Assembly: GCA_027627225.1 (NCBI GenBank)
Contig: CM051036.1
Coordinates: forward strand, 34,615,426-34,679,425
Length of the DNA: 64,000 nt
Direction of reading: 5' to 3'
DNA from: Congeria kusceri
Lineage: Eukaryota; Mollusca; Bivalvia; Myida; Dreissenidae
The notes beneath the pieces were generated by a model. The model was not told the origin of the DNA, made no database searches, and saw only the letters and a program-made list of their open reading frames with translations. Within the stretch, counting starts at the first letter, position 1, and every line of letters starts with the position of its first letter. This document shows, one piece after another, positions 1 through 14,134 of the stretch. Both the position numbers and the translations under genes were made by a program.

Positions 1-2959
1 GGTATATACAACTTTACGGTAGATGTTTTCAACGATTGAAATAAGTCTGACTCTTTTAAATTCAACTGTTATCGTCGATGTTTAAGCGCTTGCTGTTACA
101 CTCCTCTCTTCTTCTTCAAGAGTTTAGCTTGCTTGGCTGCCCTGGTTTGTTCCCTCGTAGCGATTAATAGGACCCATTTACAGGTAGGAAAATTGTTAAA
201 TTTCAAAATTTATGTTATAGATCCCAAAACGAAAAGTACATTATATATAATCACACGAAATAACACTCCCGACAGAGGAATCATTATGTTGTCATTTATG
301 GGCAATCGTCAATTGAAATGGATAACATATAAAGCGTGTGTTACGCTTTTCGTCGGTATTTTGTATATATTTGTAACGAAGTAGTAAAATCTTGCTTGAA
401 GACGAAATACAAATGCATTTAATTTTTAAATTATATAAAAAAATTCTTTACGACCTGCCGGTATTCCTTACTTTTACTATGTACGGTCACGTGGTACACG
501 GTTATTGATACCTAAAATTACAGTTCTGAAAAACTAAAACATGAATAATGTCGTATTTGTTGTTTAAGTTAACTAAGTTAATTTTAATGTGAAATATTTT
601 TTAATTAAATTGGTTGTTATTTGTAGTAGACTGAGGACAATGTCCATAGGATTATGGAACAATTGAAACTATTTGATTTAGAAGGTGCGATAAAATAAAA
701 TGATACATAAACAATGTAATTCACAATATACATATACGCCACACTATTAATTATTTGTACAAGTAACGATGCCTTCACCTTTTTTGTTCTATGAAAATGA
801 CATTGAAGTGTTAAATCAATACTATCTCTGAGTATGTCTGCGATAAAGTTTGAAACAGTTTCAGTAGCCATTTGTATGCAAATAAAACATGAGGAACTAG
901 GTCGTACACCGACAGTATCCTGTGCTTTTTCCAGTTTCAGTTAATTCTTCTGGACTTACAGGGACAATGTCAACGAAACGAGTCCCATAGGGGAAAACCA
1001 CTATGGTTTTTTCCAGTATTTTTCTTTATTTGTTTTTATCAAAAGTCTCACAATGTAGCAAACTATTCCAGTGGTTTTTTCACCTTTGCGTGGAAGGTGG
1101 CGGGGCCCTTCAGATGGAGAATTTTACGGCAAAAGGGGATTTTTGTTAGAAAAGCATTATAACATGTTTATATTCTACTTCGATATAAAACATTTATTAA
1201 TTGTTTCGCTACAACTGATAACTTGAATTAACTTGGTTGGATGAAAAATTGCTGATATTGTTTACGCTAACTCCACTGTCTTAGCCAATTTTTGTCCAAA
1301 TTTGGTCTTCCTTTTTTTCAAAATAAAGCTTGTCTTAAGAGGGGAATGTTAAGGTAAATATAGGGAAAAATTTAGACTTTTTAAGCAGGGGAAGGGGGTC
1401 GAATTTCGGGCCCAAATTGGCCCTAAAAACACACTGTATTCATTCATTATTTATTGTTAACGATTTGTATAGCTCATTTCTTGAACATTATAACATTGCA
1501 TTTGCTGAAGGAGATCCTTTTTTCGTCGACATAGTCCTTATAAGGCTTACCCCGTATAAGAAATACCAAAGCTTAAACTTACAAATGTACAATGAAGTTT
1601 GAACGTAGTGCACAGATTTTTTTCGCCAATGTTGGCGATACTGGTTGTATGTATGGCCGCTTGCACATGTTTTGTATTATGCACGTTGGTTGTTTTATTC
1701 TCAGTAAATTTTTTATTGTTGATTTATAGTCAGTAAATTCTATTGTTGAATTTTAAAGTAAAATGTTAATGTCCATTAACGGTGATTTTGTCCGTGACCT
1801 CCGATAAGAAAAAAGGGTATTTTCAACTAATTATATAAACAAAAAGCTGAAAATACAAGTTCCTGCTAAAGTTACATGTCCCTTTGCAGTTTGAGAATAT
1901 AAATTGAGAAATATTTCTTATCTGAGTATTAATTACTAATTAGATTTCCCCAAATATTATCATGTTTTTAAATGTATGTTTTTGTTTGTTTTATGCATGT
2001 ACATTATAATAAAATCGGATCTGGGGTTTGAGTTCTCGGAATGGAGATAAAATTCAGTGATTAAAACAAACTTGCAGTTCAGGTCTACATAAGCGATGCA
2101 TTTTCCGCAATCAAATCCAATTTCATCGGTGTTGCACTAATTTAACATCATATCTTACCACAAATAAATAAACCAATGTATGTTTATTATAATATCGCAA
2201 ATAAAGTATTCAAACAGTTTTCACAAAACAGCTTGTTTTAACTAATGGGTCCCGAGAGCAAGCGTGCACAACCCAGGACGCTAAGGAAGTGCCATTGCAG
2301 CAACAATGGACGACTTAGCCCCGAAACCCGATTCGCGTTGTGCCCCTGCCCATTTTTAGAATAGCGTTTACAGACATTTAAAACCAACAGCTCTACGTAT
2401 ATTTTACATTTATTGTCGTCATTGTGCACTATTTCAGGTGTTATAAATTATTAAGTCACAGCACTTCATTCATATGCTTTGCAAATAAAAATGCGGTAGC
2501 TGCCAACCATTTATATATTTTCGCTGCCAACTATCTTGCAAACGGTGTGGAGTAATTATTTATATTCCTTGCTTCTTCCCTTTATTCATGTTTTGTTTTA
2601 ATTGCCATAATTAAATGGTGTATTATACTCTTTAGAAAACTAAATATTTTTGTTACACGTTTTGTCTGATGCCAATATGTTCTATATACGCATCCTGACG
2701 TATCTCATTGTACAGTAATTTTGTGCCTATGCATACATGTTCTTAGGTTATACCAAACCAGTCCGGAAATTTCGGGAAGGGTCGTCATCTCATGTTGCAA
2801 AAACGTGTGACCCAACCCTTTTCCTTTTTGGAAACATGTCAATATTTATTATTTATTTTGTCAACACCATGCTGTATTAGTATGTGTTTGTCACTTGTAT
2901 TTACATGAAAAGCAATACAGTAGTATTACACTAGAACCATTATATATATATCTAGTTTA
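1..2959. other. Intergenic DNA, no gene recognised
   Basis: AT-rich sequence downstream of the CRTAC1-like gene. No open frame longer than about 80 codons resembles a known protein. The minus strand around 905-1010 can be read as a short open stretch rich in Thr, Glu and Cys that ends at a stop near 905. It could be a further 3' exon of the CRTAC1-like gene, but no homology supports this. Confidence 0.4.
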
Positions 2960-5900
2960 TTATTGTATCAGTAAAAATGTATTTTTCATCCAGGAAACAA
3001 ACGACAACAAGAAACCATTACTGAAATTTGCATAAAATAACGCTGCACAAGAGAAAACGTGAAGTGGTTCTTGGTTTGTGGGTATCGCGTATATCACCTG
3101 TCCAGAGTAGGAGATCACCAATTTCGTGTTCACGTCTCGCTCGTGCATATACAGTCGTACAGAATGTCCACTCTGCCATTTGATTTGAACTTCCATTGGC
3201 CAGTGATTTCCAAGCACGAAATGAGCTGATGGTTCTGATTGGCACATATAGGAGCACTCTCCACCAATCACGATGCTTCTTTCAGAATAGTCCTCCGAAG
3301 TCATGGTCACCGAAGCGCCCCGCGCGGGAGCGCCATATTTGGTAAGTGGTAGAATTGTTAACCAGTTAAACTCATCTTTACTGCATTGGAAAACGGAAAA
3401 TGTTGTTCGTTGATGCAGACTATGAGATAGTAATAAATCCCGTCGACCTTTACCTTTCAGATCACTACTCGCAGTACCTAAACGATAATATTGCGATTTA
3501 GGATGTGCTAACTATGGATTATAATATTATCGAGCATGCATATTTAGTTCAATATATATATCAACACGACTTTAATAAACGAAAAATACCCGCTGATGAA
3601 AAATCATCACAATTGGAAGAATAATTTACTGTGTTTCGATCAATACAATTCTAATATTGGCTTTGATTAGATCTATTTGCTCAAGTCAACGACATAAAAC
3701 TTGACTGATAGTTTCCATATTTTCATGTGTAGATTTTAAATGTTTAAACACTTCAGGAAACTAGAGGATGTTTTCAATTGTTCAGAGTTAACTGACGGTC
3801 ATAGAAAACAGGTAGACATACTTCTGGAAAAGCGGGCCAAATATTGATGCGGATTCAGACACAAGGATTCATCCACAAAGCTCCTAAGGAAAATCTTAAC
3901 TTAAGTCATATTTAAGGGAAATATTCCAATTCAATTATCCTAGAGAAAAACATTATTTTATACTTGAAATATGGTAAAATTAGAAACATCTGTTGATTCT
4001 TTGCTAGAGTAAAACCATTTAAGACAAAATAAACTTTAAATGAACCGGCTCGGACTTAATGAATTTTATGATTTTAAGAAATTTACTAAAATGTTCACTA
4101 AGGGGCTTTGTGGATATGGGCCCAGTTTCTTTGATTTGAGAACACCCAGATAAATACTGATTGATACGACTGCATGGGTGGCACCAGGCACGTCATAACA
4201 TGTTCACAGTGTTGATTAATGATATTGCCATATCGGGTCAATAAAACGGAATATTAATGTACGGTTTAATGCACAGTATCAATTCCACTTTCAAGTACAG
4301 AGCTATACGCGCCAACAAAGGTGAATAATTGTATGTTATAAAATTGGTTATAAACAGGTGTTAGAATAATCGGTCGTAAAGGTGGTCAAACCGGCTATGT
4401 CCATATCCTTGATTTATTCCTCGTGTGTATGTATGTCACAATTATTTTTTCTGCACATAGATGTTATATTAATAACAAATATATATTAAGAGAAAGTCAT
4501 GTCGATTGCCAACTTTATAATAAAGCCTTATTGGGAGTATCAGGTCCCATTATTGCGACCATTCAATTTCTTAAACTTAATCTTAGTTTTAATCTTAAAT
4601 ATTAGCCAATGGAAATCAAAACTCAAATGTAACAAACATTCTCATTGTCTATATTTTAAGTTTAGACTTAAGTTTGAGATTGAGAACATTAATATTCATG
4701 GTGCCTGGACTACATTATCCAAACAATGTTGAGAACAGGCGCACAACGGTGATCTCCCCTGCTATGATTTGTGATACGAAGAAAGGGAGATCACTGTGAG
4801 AAGTTCGGTTTTAGAAAATGCAATCGCCATTCGCGCTAACGACACTGACCTGCAATTAAAACGTTTTTCAACGTGAGTGGAATATCCAGAGTACCGAAAG
4901 CGGTGGAGTTGCCGGTATCCAGTGACGTAAACACGTTGTTGTCGCTAGCGGTGTCCGTCCACTCGTCTGCGTCACTTTTCAGTAGGTCAGTTTGACCATC
5001 ACAGTTGACATCACTTAGCAACAAGGACCTAGAGGCTGTCGCTTTACTAAGCTTACTTCCGCGCAACTAAAACATAGAACATTGGTGTTTTATTATTTCC
5101 CCCCATTTGCTTCTAACTAAATGTACATAGTTTCGTAATAAATAGGAATTTCGACTGTCGGGTCTTTTACAATAATTTGTAGATTTCTTGCGAATGGTTG
5201 CTAAAACTCAGTAAAATCATTAAGGAGACAAAAACGGACATTGTGTGATGACACTGACGACGTGCATGGCTGAACTTTGCCTGATCAGCATTAAAGGCCT
5301 AGTTTAAGGAATGTCTGGCCTCTCCATGTGGTATCCACTCAGTGTATTTATCCACCATAAAATCTCTTCGCACTGTCTGCAGTCTTTTCTCTACGCTTCT
5401 GACTGAGCAAAGGGTGAGGGCAGTGTTTCAGTTGCAGCAGTGTATTGATCTCAGCTGATACGGATCGACACACTGTACCCACAGCAATCTGCCAATACAC
5501 AGGAATACAATACCCCAGCTTATTTTTATAATTTTTATTTTATTTAATTTATTTACTTTATTTATTTTATTCATTTTATTTATTTTTTTGTGTGGGGGCG
5601 GGGGGGGGGGGGTCAAATAAAGAAGGATTAAACTAGGCCTATGTATATATTGAACAAGGATGGCGGACACAAACGTATGTGTACCATGCGTATCCTAGGT
5701 GAACATAGAACAAAAGTAAACTATATCCATGTATGTTAAACAAATCCATTTCTTATAACCTGACTGAATGAAGACGAGTTGAAGTTGATAAGCACCCGGC
5801 TTGGTCCCAACCAGTTGACGTACACCATGTCTAGCTCGCCGTCGGCATTGTAATCACCTACTCCTGCGCCGACACTATCTTCGTCGGCATCTGAGACCCC

Positions 5901-8900
5901 TTGAAATTTGATGGTGTCCATTACGACCTATTGTCTATAATCTATTAAGTCAGTGTCACTTTTGATGTCTTTTTGTAAATGTTTTAATTTCATTTTCATT
6001 TTAAGCAATTTAAGTTCGCTAATGAATTTGTTTTAAGCCTATGAATATGGCAAATCTGTAAGTCTAAAACAATGTTGTTGTATGCGTTGTGTAATAATAA
6101 CATCAAGGGACTTTTGACGATATTTTGACATACAATTCGATTCATAAGTGTAAAGGTAAATGGTCTTCTTGACTCGTATAAATCTTAATGTACGCAGTTA
6201 CTGGATAGTCCAACGTTTTCGTTTTATATAAACAAAACATCTTTATCTGTTGTCTAGTACTGATTTAATAAAATTGCATGTGCAAATGGAAACTATCGGT
6301 GTCTCAAATGCTGACCATATTCCTGTGCCATATCGGTAAATGTGCCGTCCCCGTTGTTCCGGAGCAGCAGGTTCGAGCCGTCATGGCGCCGCACCGTGGT
6401 AACGACCACTGGGCTGTGGGTGCAGGTGATGAACATGTCGCTACGGGCCTCACCCCCCAGCAGAGGGGCAACCAGTATGCCGCGGACCACTGAAAAGCAT
6501 CACGTAAACTGTGGGGCAGTCCTCTTTGGTCATTAACATATTAAGAAATAATTTATCGTTGATTTATCGTTTTTTATCGGTAAATAAACAACGATCTGGA
6601 GTTCTGATGCGTAGGAATTAAGCTCGAGCGGTTTATAGCCACGCATCAGAACGACAAAGAATTGCTTATTGGCCGATAAACAACGATAATGCGACCATCA
6701 TTTCGATTCTAACATGATTTGACAAATATTTTTTGCAAGTGTAATCAGAACTACATATTTTAATACGCTCCGCTCAGAATCGGGACTACTTTCTGAGTTG
6801 TTTATTGGGCAGTTTAACAACGATAATTGTGTTCTTTGTCTATAGAAAAATTAGCGAGTATAATGTTCGAATAAATATTATACCACACAATTAGTTCATA
6901 AGACAGAATTAACGGCCTATAGGCTTATTATGTGCATCATATATAAGAATACATTTTACCAAATATTTTTGCTAAAAATATACGAGCAAATTATCCATGC
7001 AAACAAAGAGAGAATGATAGCTGATGCTTTCATTTCACAACATTCTCAGAACCGCGCAAAGAATTGTTTCACTCTTTTTTTCTTTTTCTTTTTAGCTGTT
7101 TTCTCCATGAAACACAAATTTCAAGCATGCTTATAACACTGTTTAAATGTCAGTCTGTGTTAACAAATTAATTGTCAATATACTACAATGTATACCTAAA
7201 ACAAATACACCCAATAAAAACGGGAATGGCATGGCATATAGGAACATATACCATTACTCGCAAACGTAATATCCCCACTCACTTGAAAGTACACTGTCTG
7301 TGTTACCTCTATTAAGTGGTGTCAGTTGCATGGCAGCCTTGTTCCATATCGGTAGATCTTGGACTATTATTCTGTTACTTGTCTCGTCTATAAAGATATG
7401 CTTCAGGACACCGTTTCCTTCTAAAAGCAATGGGACAAACATTTGAAAGTTCTATACCCGGACAATACAGTGTAACTTGTTATAACCAATTGGTGTTTTC
7501 TACACTTAAACTTTTATTAAATAAACGACCATTAGGCGTAAAAAATATGTTTGTTTGCGGTTACATGCCCAAAAAATTAGGAAGGCAGGGATTATTTTTT
7601 CTTATTATTTTTTTATTTGGTAAATGGTAAACTTGAAGATTTTAAAACTGAATAAATATTCAAAATATACTTGTGTAACCAGTGTACCTCATTCAACACC
7701 CCGTTACACTTGTAATAAACATAAACATTGTTTTAAAGTTGATCCTATCAAACAAAAACACTTATTTATTCAAAAACATTTAGTTATTGGAAAAAAAGTA
7801 AATAAAACAAAACATAAATATCTGACAAACTCAATAAAATGTTATAGGGTCGGGGCATTTGTTAGGGTAGGTGGAGTAACCTGAAAAACAAACATATTTT
7901 TTATTCCTTAGTTGTTAATAAAAACTGTTGTCTCTACTGTTGTTGCAACTGGTGTATCATTAAATTTTATATTCACACAAACCGTGTACATGTTTGCGAA
8001 TGTTACTGGATAGTATTTGTTTTAACTCCCAATGTGTATTTAATTGCATTGACCGTTCCAAGCCGTGCCCCCATTTGTGTTCAGTTTTGATGTGTGTTTT
8101 TGTTTCTTTCATGTTTTTTGTCTGGTATGTACCTTTCATTTTAAGTGAATAATTCTGGGTGTGATGTCTGGCGCCCATGAAACCTTGTTTAGCAATATTT
8201 CATTCATATCACGGCGGTCAGTTAACCTACTCACACTTTTCCCGATCTACGCGGTATACCAGTACTAAGTGCGCATACGTATGCAAGTAACTGACAACTG
8301 CTCTACATGACAATGTTAACCTACTCACACTTTTCCCGATCTACGCGGTATACCAGTACAAAGTGCGCGCGCATACGTATGCCAGTAACTGACAACTGCT
8401 CTACATGAGAATGGCCGTAGAGATTATTTTACGACCAATCCCCACACAAGTTATGTGGCCGGGTTGGGGTTCAAACTCACAAAGCCCAGATTGAGAGTCC
8501 AGCGCTCTACCAACTGAGCTAGTCGGGCCCGGCCCAGTTTTATTCACATTTGTGTTCTGTGTTTGTAACGTTTTTTGTATTGTTCTGTATTGTGCTGTGT
8601 TGTTATGGCAATTGGTCACTTGTCGTACAAAAGGACCATGTGCTGCTTTTAAGAGTTTTCTGCTGATGCTGCAGCTGGTGTTCCACTTTGTTTCTATTGA
8701 ACGTTGCACCTACAGGTCGAGTCATTCAGCGCGGCAAATCTCAAAATGTATCGAAATGTAAATGTACAACAAACAACGAATTGTAATCAACCAAGTGCTC
8801 TGTACAAACACGATATGCGTAAATAAAGAAATTTATTATAAGTACTATCATGACATATTTGTCATATGTGATGTGATGTAATATCATGTCATAGGTAATG

Positions 8901-11900
8901 TGATGCATAAGTAATGTTTTGATACCTTATGTCAAATTTGTCGTAGGATTTAATAAGAATAGAATTAATATCGTCGCAGTGGTGTAATGGATATTGTGTC
9001 CGCCTTGCGATCACCAGGTCGTGGGTTCGATTCCTACTAGTGGAGCGATCGAAGGCTTTTTCTCATAAGACACCATGTATTGGTTCGAACCTGGAAACGA
9101 CTGGAGAATATTTTAACATCAGCGAGCTAAAATGTACACATGTAGGTTGAAACTTAATATTATGATACCTCTGTCATAGGTTCCAATAACGACCTCATAT
9201 CTGCCGTCACCGTCGTGGTCTATACACGCGGCAGCTTCGCCGCCTCCACTTGAAGAGACGTCAGGTTCCCAGGTCACCTCAAAGGCGTCAGCGAACCCAC
9301 CGTGCGGCGTGCGTCTGAGCAGACGATCCGGAGTGATGACGTCACTGTTTGTTGCGTACACAGGATTGTCGTTATGTAGATAGATCTCCTCGTTGCCGTC
9401 TGCGTCCATGTCGCACGTGCAGATACATGTTGTCCGACCTTGGATTGCATTATTGTGTATATATTAAACTCTTATTGCACGCAACACGTTTCATAAATCA
9501 TAATATACGGATGTTGGGTTATTACCTCCGCCAATGAGGTTGTATTTTTGTTTGCTGATTTGAAATGGAACAATGAACAAATGAACACATTTTGCTGATC
9601 TGTATCAAATTCTTTAGTATTGGGAGATAGAGGAAGGGAGGTAACCTATCGTTGGCAAATACAAATGTTAAGTAGAGTTACATATCTTTGCGAACGTCTG
9701 TATTTTCTGTTGATTTCTATAGAATGTCAATTTCACATTAGCAGGGGCGGTTCCAGGATTTCGGGTTTGTGGGGGGGAGGCGTAAACTTTTGATCGTGCA
9801 GTTATGTTGTATGTGGGTCTGCAGTGATCAGCTAAAGATCCGTATCAAAGACTTATAATACATCTTTCTCACATCACCATCTTCAAAATCATCATCATTG
9901 TCATCATCATTAAATGCACTTTGTTTCACATAATAAATTAATACTTCACCGTTTTATGTTCGAAAGACATGTTGGTTCATCTTATGTCATGAACCTGTTT
10001 TGGCAGTAAATTGCCCTTGTTTGGTGTGCATGTCTACTAAATACGTATTAAAAATTCAATGTTATATATATCAGGAACATCTTTAATCATGTAAAATCTG
10101 CAGTTGACTAAATTAAAACACAAACGCATCGAGAATTATTGGTACTATTCGTTTACCGAAGTGTAATGACCTCTTTTCGAAGTGCATGTCATTGAATTAA
10201 CTCACACGTTCAGTCATGCTCATCAATTGTCTCCAAATGTGTTATGCACTGTGTTTTGTTTTTCATCGAACCGAACTAACGGGCAGACATACTCGTATGA
10301 TTGCGTTGTGAAATAATACGGCAAGTAATGTCGACGTTGTGTCAATTTCGCTGACTTATGGTGCCGAAAAAATATGAAATCGCCAGGAATTGGAGCTAAC
10401 GTTGTGTACACCCTTCTAATTTACCGCTTTGTATCTTTTTATGAATACATTTTTAAAAAAAACAAGAAATAAGGTGTGATTGCTAATGTCCAAAAAGTTT
10501 GTTTATTTAGATTTTTGGCAACTAAACTATTTATTGAGACATAACTGTTAAAAATCTAAAATAGTCATTGATTTTATTTAAATTTGACTTTAAGTCATAT
10601 TTATACGAAAAGTATAAATATCTTTTATGTGGTATCCTGTGCTAACGGTATATTGCATATGATCTGACGTCTTTATATAATCTATGAATTTAAAAATAGA
10701 AAAATATCATTTACAAATAAAGGTACAGCGGTGTACGTCAGAAATCGTAGGGGGGGGGGGGTCGGCTAGGTCGTGCATGTTATACTGAATTTGATATGTA
10801 TATTTTTACTAAATTGAGTGAGCGAAGCGAGCAAAACAAATTTTAGCTTATATTTCCAGTTTTAACCGTTTCATATATGCCCATTTATGTATGGTCCGGC
10901 AGTTTTAGGGCGGGCGCGCGCCGGGTGCGCCCCCACCTCTGGATCCGCTAGTAATTAGACCTATGCATTGCATTATTTTTCATGTCATTTTGATATTTTG
11001 TATAAACATAAGTACCCATGGAATCCTGCACTGGCTTGTATTTCTCATCTGTGTTCCCGATGTCCTCGACCTGTGACGTTACTTGGTTATATTTCAGAAT
11101 CTTGTTAGCTCCGTTTCGTCTGAAGAACGAAACAATGATTAGATGACTATGCATTTGATACAGGGCGTATTTGCTTCAAATGAAAGTGCAGTATTGTGCA
11201 TGAATGTGAGAAATTTGCATACGCTAGTGTCGGTCATCGTGTCACGTTATTACGCGCCGTTTTGGTACGTATTTGGCACTCACCTTCTGCCAATTGTTGT
11301 CAATTTTTACCACGCTGCGCCTCGATGTACTACGTAGTTACTGCGCTGTCGCTGCGTGGAAGAACACAGTACATAGCGGAGCTAAGCGTAACAATAAAAT
11401 AACAATAAAAGCAATGCGTGGCGTATCATAGTTTAAACGTAGCAAATAACGCAGAAAAATGTAGCAATCAACAAAACTCTCGTCCTGGGCCCAGTTGCTC
11501 AAAACTTTAACGGCCAGTTAAACAAACAGCCTGTTAACTTTAGATGTCAATAACATTAATATAAGCAGCACATTGTTTATCAAACATTTTACAAATTATT
11601 CCAACATAACCTTTTATATTAAATAAAGTAACAGTTTAATATTGTTATTTTAAATTTACAGAAATATCTTCAATAAGCAATAATGGCTTTCGACACAATC
11701 GAGCTAAAATAAACACAAGTGAAGGTCTAAACAAAAACTAATGATCTCATAACATAATAACCAATGAACTGATAAACTTAGGAGAGCGCATATATAAACT
11801 ATGATATATAATAATATACTAAAAGAAAATAGAATATTCAACCTCTGTTCAACCGATGAAAATCATGTTTTGGATTGCGAATATCATGCCTTTTTTCATT

Positions 11901-12485
11901 GCAATAAATATAATGAAATAAGATTAAGATATTTATCTTCATGGTATAGAGCTGGTAATTCGATACATGATTTTTTTAATATAATGGGTTCTAATGACGA
12001 AGCAAAAATAAAACAAGTATCATGTTATATATATCATCTCCTACAAATTGTTAACTCTCAAAATACTTAATATTTTGTTACTATTTTTCCTATTCAACTG
12101 AAACTGTTTATTACATTTTGATTGTATTGCATTATACATGAACGTGACACAACTCTCCTACTTATCGTATTATGTTATTATATTGACATGTATTTTGGGC
12201 CGGAGGCCTTTGTTTACGAATAGAAATAAACTTGTAAAAAACTTGTAAACTTGATTTATATCCAGGACAGGAATCAGTACCAACGCAAACGCTGTGTACG
12301 TACACGGCCACGAGGCATTCAAACCGTCCATCTCCGTCGATGTCTGTAATGGCGAGACCAGCCGTCTGGCCGTCGACCGTTCCTCCAATGTGGGGCCACT
12401 CTTCCACTGACCTCTGCACACACAGCCCATGGAATGACAGAAGGAGCACGATGCTTATGAACACCACAACCACATGTGTCATCAT
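2960..12485 (-). CDS. CRTAC1: CRTAC1-like secreted FG-GAP/UnbV (ASPIC) protein, 8 exons
   Basis: Exons (minus strand, 5' to 3'): 12485-12304, 11119-11016, 9438-9169, 7420-7283, 6489-6316, 5899-5760, 5066-4850, 3477-3098. All junctions are GT-AG and all phases agree. The last exon either splices at 3098 (CAG/GTGATA, 535 codons so far) or reads through to a stop at 2960 (580 aa). Exon 1 starts with a hydrophobic signal peptide ending near Leu-Cys, so the protein is probably secreted. FG-GAP calcium-loop motifs follow: TDIDGDGRFE (exon 1), CDMDADGNEE and CIDHDGDGRYE (exon 3), NNGDGTF (exon 5), DYNADGELD (exon 6), SDVNCDGQTD (exon 7). Exon 8 carries the UnbV/ASPIC domain (QSEPSAHFVLGNHWP). The order matches vertebrate CRTAC1, an extracellular matrix protein. 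The C-terminal EGF region of vertebrate CRTAC1 was not found. Exon 4 is the least conserved. The loop in exon 8 is degenerate (DLKGKGRRD). Confidence 0.88.
7736..7881 (+). repeat. Interspersed repeat shared with 52.9-53.05 kb
   Basis: About 140 bp that includes 'cttatttat', 'ctgacaaa-caataaaat' and ends 'gggtcggggc...tagggtaggt'. A clearly related copy in the same orientation lies at about 52905-53048. No coding content. Confidence 0.6.
8205..8530 (-). mobile_element. tRNA-derived SINE with a duplicated body
   Basis: On the minus strand, 8528-8450 looks like a tRNA gene: A box TAGCTCAGTTGGTAGAGC and a B box close to GAGTTTGAACCC. The T stem does not pair properly, so this is a SINE head and not a working tRNA. 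The body contains a 94-bp unit (TACTGGTATACCGCGTAG...GTGAGTAGGTTAAC) present twice in tandem (8221-8314 and 8315-8402), with one unit differing by a short GC insertion. It lies in an intron of the CRTAC1-like gene. Confidence 0.75.
8974..9110 (+). mobile_element. tRNA-like SINE head
   Basis: GTCGCAGTGGTGTAATGGAT resembles a tRNA A-box region, and GGTTCGATTCC is an exact B box within a pairable T arm. The acceptor and D stems pair poorly and the sequence runs on into non-tRNA sequence containing TGGTTCGAACCTGGAAACG. I read it as a Pol III-type SINE or a tRNA pseudogene, not a functional tRNA. Confidence 0.55.
11801..12070 (+). pseudogene. C-terminal remnant of a non-LTR retrotransposon ORF2
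   Basis: An 89-codon open frame with the Cys/His spacing typical of the end of LINE reverse-transcriptase proteins: NLCS, then DCEYHAFFHCNKYNEIR, then a helical tail with YIYHLLQI. Everything upstream (reverse transcriptase, endonuclease) is missing, as expected of a 5'-truncated insertion. It lies in the first intron of the CRTAC1-like gene, antisense to it. Confidence 0.65.
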
Positions 12486-14134
12486 CTTGTAAAAGGAGCG
12501 TTTATGAGGTTACGTATAAACGCATAGGCCTGTGCCACAATAGACCTTTCAGATTTTTGCCACTAAAATTTTAACTCCTCAGCCACTTTTAAATGATAAC
12601 TTTCCATTCATCGATAATCACAAATATCAAAAGCTTTACCACGTGTTTTCTTGTTTTAAATAGATTACCGGTAACCGCACAGTGCGTGACATTTAAAACA
12701 CAAAGAGTGAATAAAATACTTTTTGATTTTCTATGATTTGTGGATTCAAACGTGTACTTAATTATTTTCCAAAAAAATACAGAGATAATCCAAAACTGTA
12801 TCAGAATTTTTCACAGATGAGCGGATAATTAGTTAAATACGAATAGTCACAATGCCTCGAACACCTTATGCCCTGCTAGTGCGAGAAACAGTCGATATCT
12901 CAACTGTTTGACTCTCGCAGCTGTAACCATTTAATTGACTGGCAGTATGTCGTATTTTCACGCCAAACAGACTGCAGAATGGTCTCAGACGGTTGTCTTA
13001 TTAATTATTCACGCATGAACGAGATTTCTTTGCAGTAAGATTATCGACTGCCCTAATTCGATACTTAACATATTCAGCATTACTTGCTGTTCGTTAGTAA
13101 AATTTAATAGGTCAATACCAAGATATTCGTAATTGGTCATCTTCAACATATATCGTTATCAATTTCATAGTCTATTTCAGTCTAGTCAATACATCGTATT
13201 TACAGGAAAATATCCATACAATGTATTGCCACTCAAATTGAGTGATATGAATTTACATACAATTCAAAGGAAAATATCCATAAAATGTATTGCCACTCAA
13301 ATTGAGTGATATGAATTTACATACAATTCAAAGGAAAATATCCATACAATGTATTGCCACTCAAATTGAGTGATATGAATTTACATACAATTCAAAGGAA
13401 AATATCCATACAATGTATTGCCACTCAAATTGAGTGATATGAGACTAGTATTCAGTACAGGACTGACCATTATTGTACATAAGTACACTTAAAAAAATAT
13501 TGAAACAATAAAACTATTTCCCACCATATTCCTTGATCAGGGCTAGATTTAACTTACTTTAGATTTATATCAACCAAGTAAAATACATGTATTCAATATG
13601 TGGAAAGTTTCAAGTTCAACATTTATTAGTTAAATATCGGCAACAATTACGGAACATCATGGGAGACACATATTTATGTATTATGGAAAGGATCAGTGTT
13701 TACGATTTAGAATATTATTGTCTATGTAAATATTCTATAGTAATTTATATGAAGCTATAAAGTAACCAACCACTAGTATATAGTCGCTTAAAACTATTCA
13801 TACAAGGGATTGTAATCTTACCTCTAACACTAGCGGATCCGGGGGTGGGGGGACGGACCACACGTATATGGGCATTTATTAAATGATAAAAACTGGATAA
13901 ATATATGCTAAAAGCAACTATAGACAAAGGGTATATATACCTTTATTTGTGGATGATATTGTTTTTCTTTTATAAATTCATATATACATATGTCCGATGC
14001 AATACACCGTTGGTAGAGGATACCATATAATACAAATTATTTTCGAATGAGAATAGTCTCAATTATTACGGCGAATAAAGTGTTCCGGTCTCTTGGAAAT
14101 ACTTCCTCGTTACCTATAAAAAATACGGTTGCTA
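12486..14134. other. Intergenic DNA upstream of the CRTAC1-like gene
   Basis: AT-rich, no coding signal. It must contain the promoter of the CRTAC1-like gene just right of 12485, but no TATA box or other element stands out. It holds the 64-bp tandem array at 13204-13442. Confidence 0.4.
13204..13442. repeat. 64-bp tandem repeat, about 3.7 copies
   Basis: Units start at 13204, 13268, 13332 and 13396 with aggaaaatatccata. Copies differ at only one or two positions (for example cataaaatg for catacaatg in copy 2). Each unit contains the palindrome-like ctcaaattgag. Confidence 0.9.

Noticed and set aside
7254..7442. Independent small gene
   Set aside because: The acceptor, donor and phase fit it as exon 4 of the CRTAC1-like gene.
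8445..8530. Functional tRNA gene on the minus strand
   Set aside because: The T stem cannot pair and the sequence continues into a SINE body; it is a tRNA-derived head.
11143..11402. Plus-strand overlapping frames near 11.2 kb
   Set aside because: No homology, next to the CRTAC1-like exon 2 on the other strand; likely chance.
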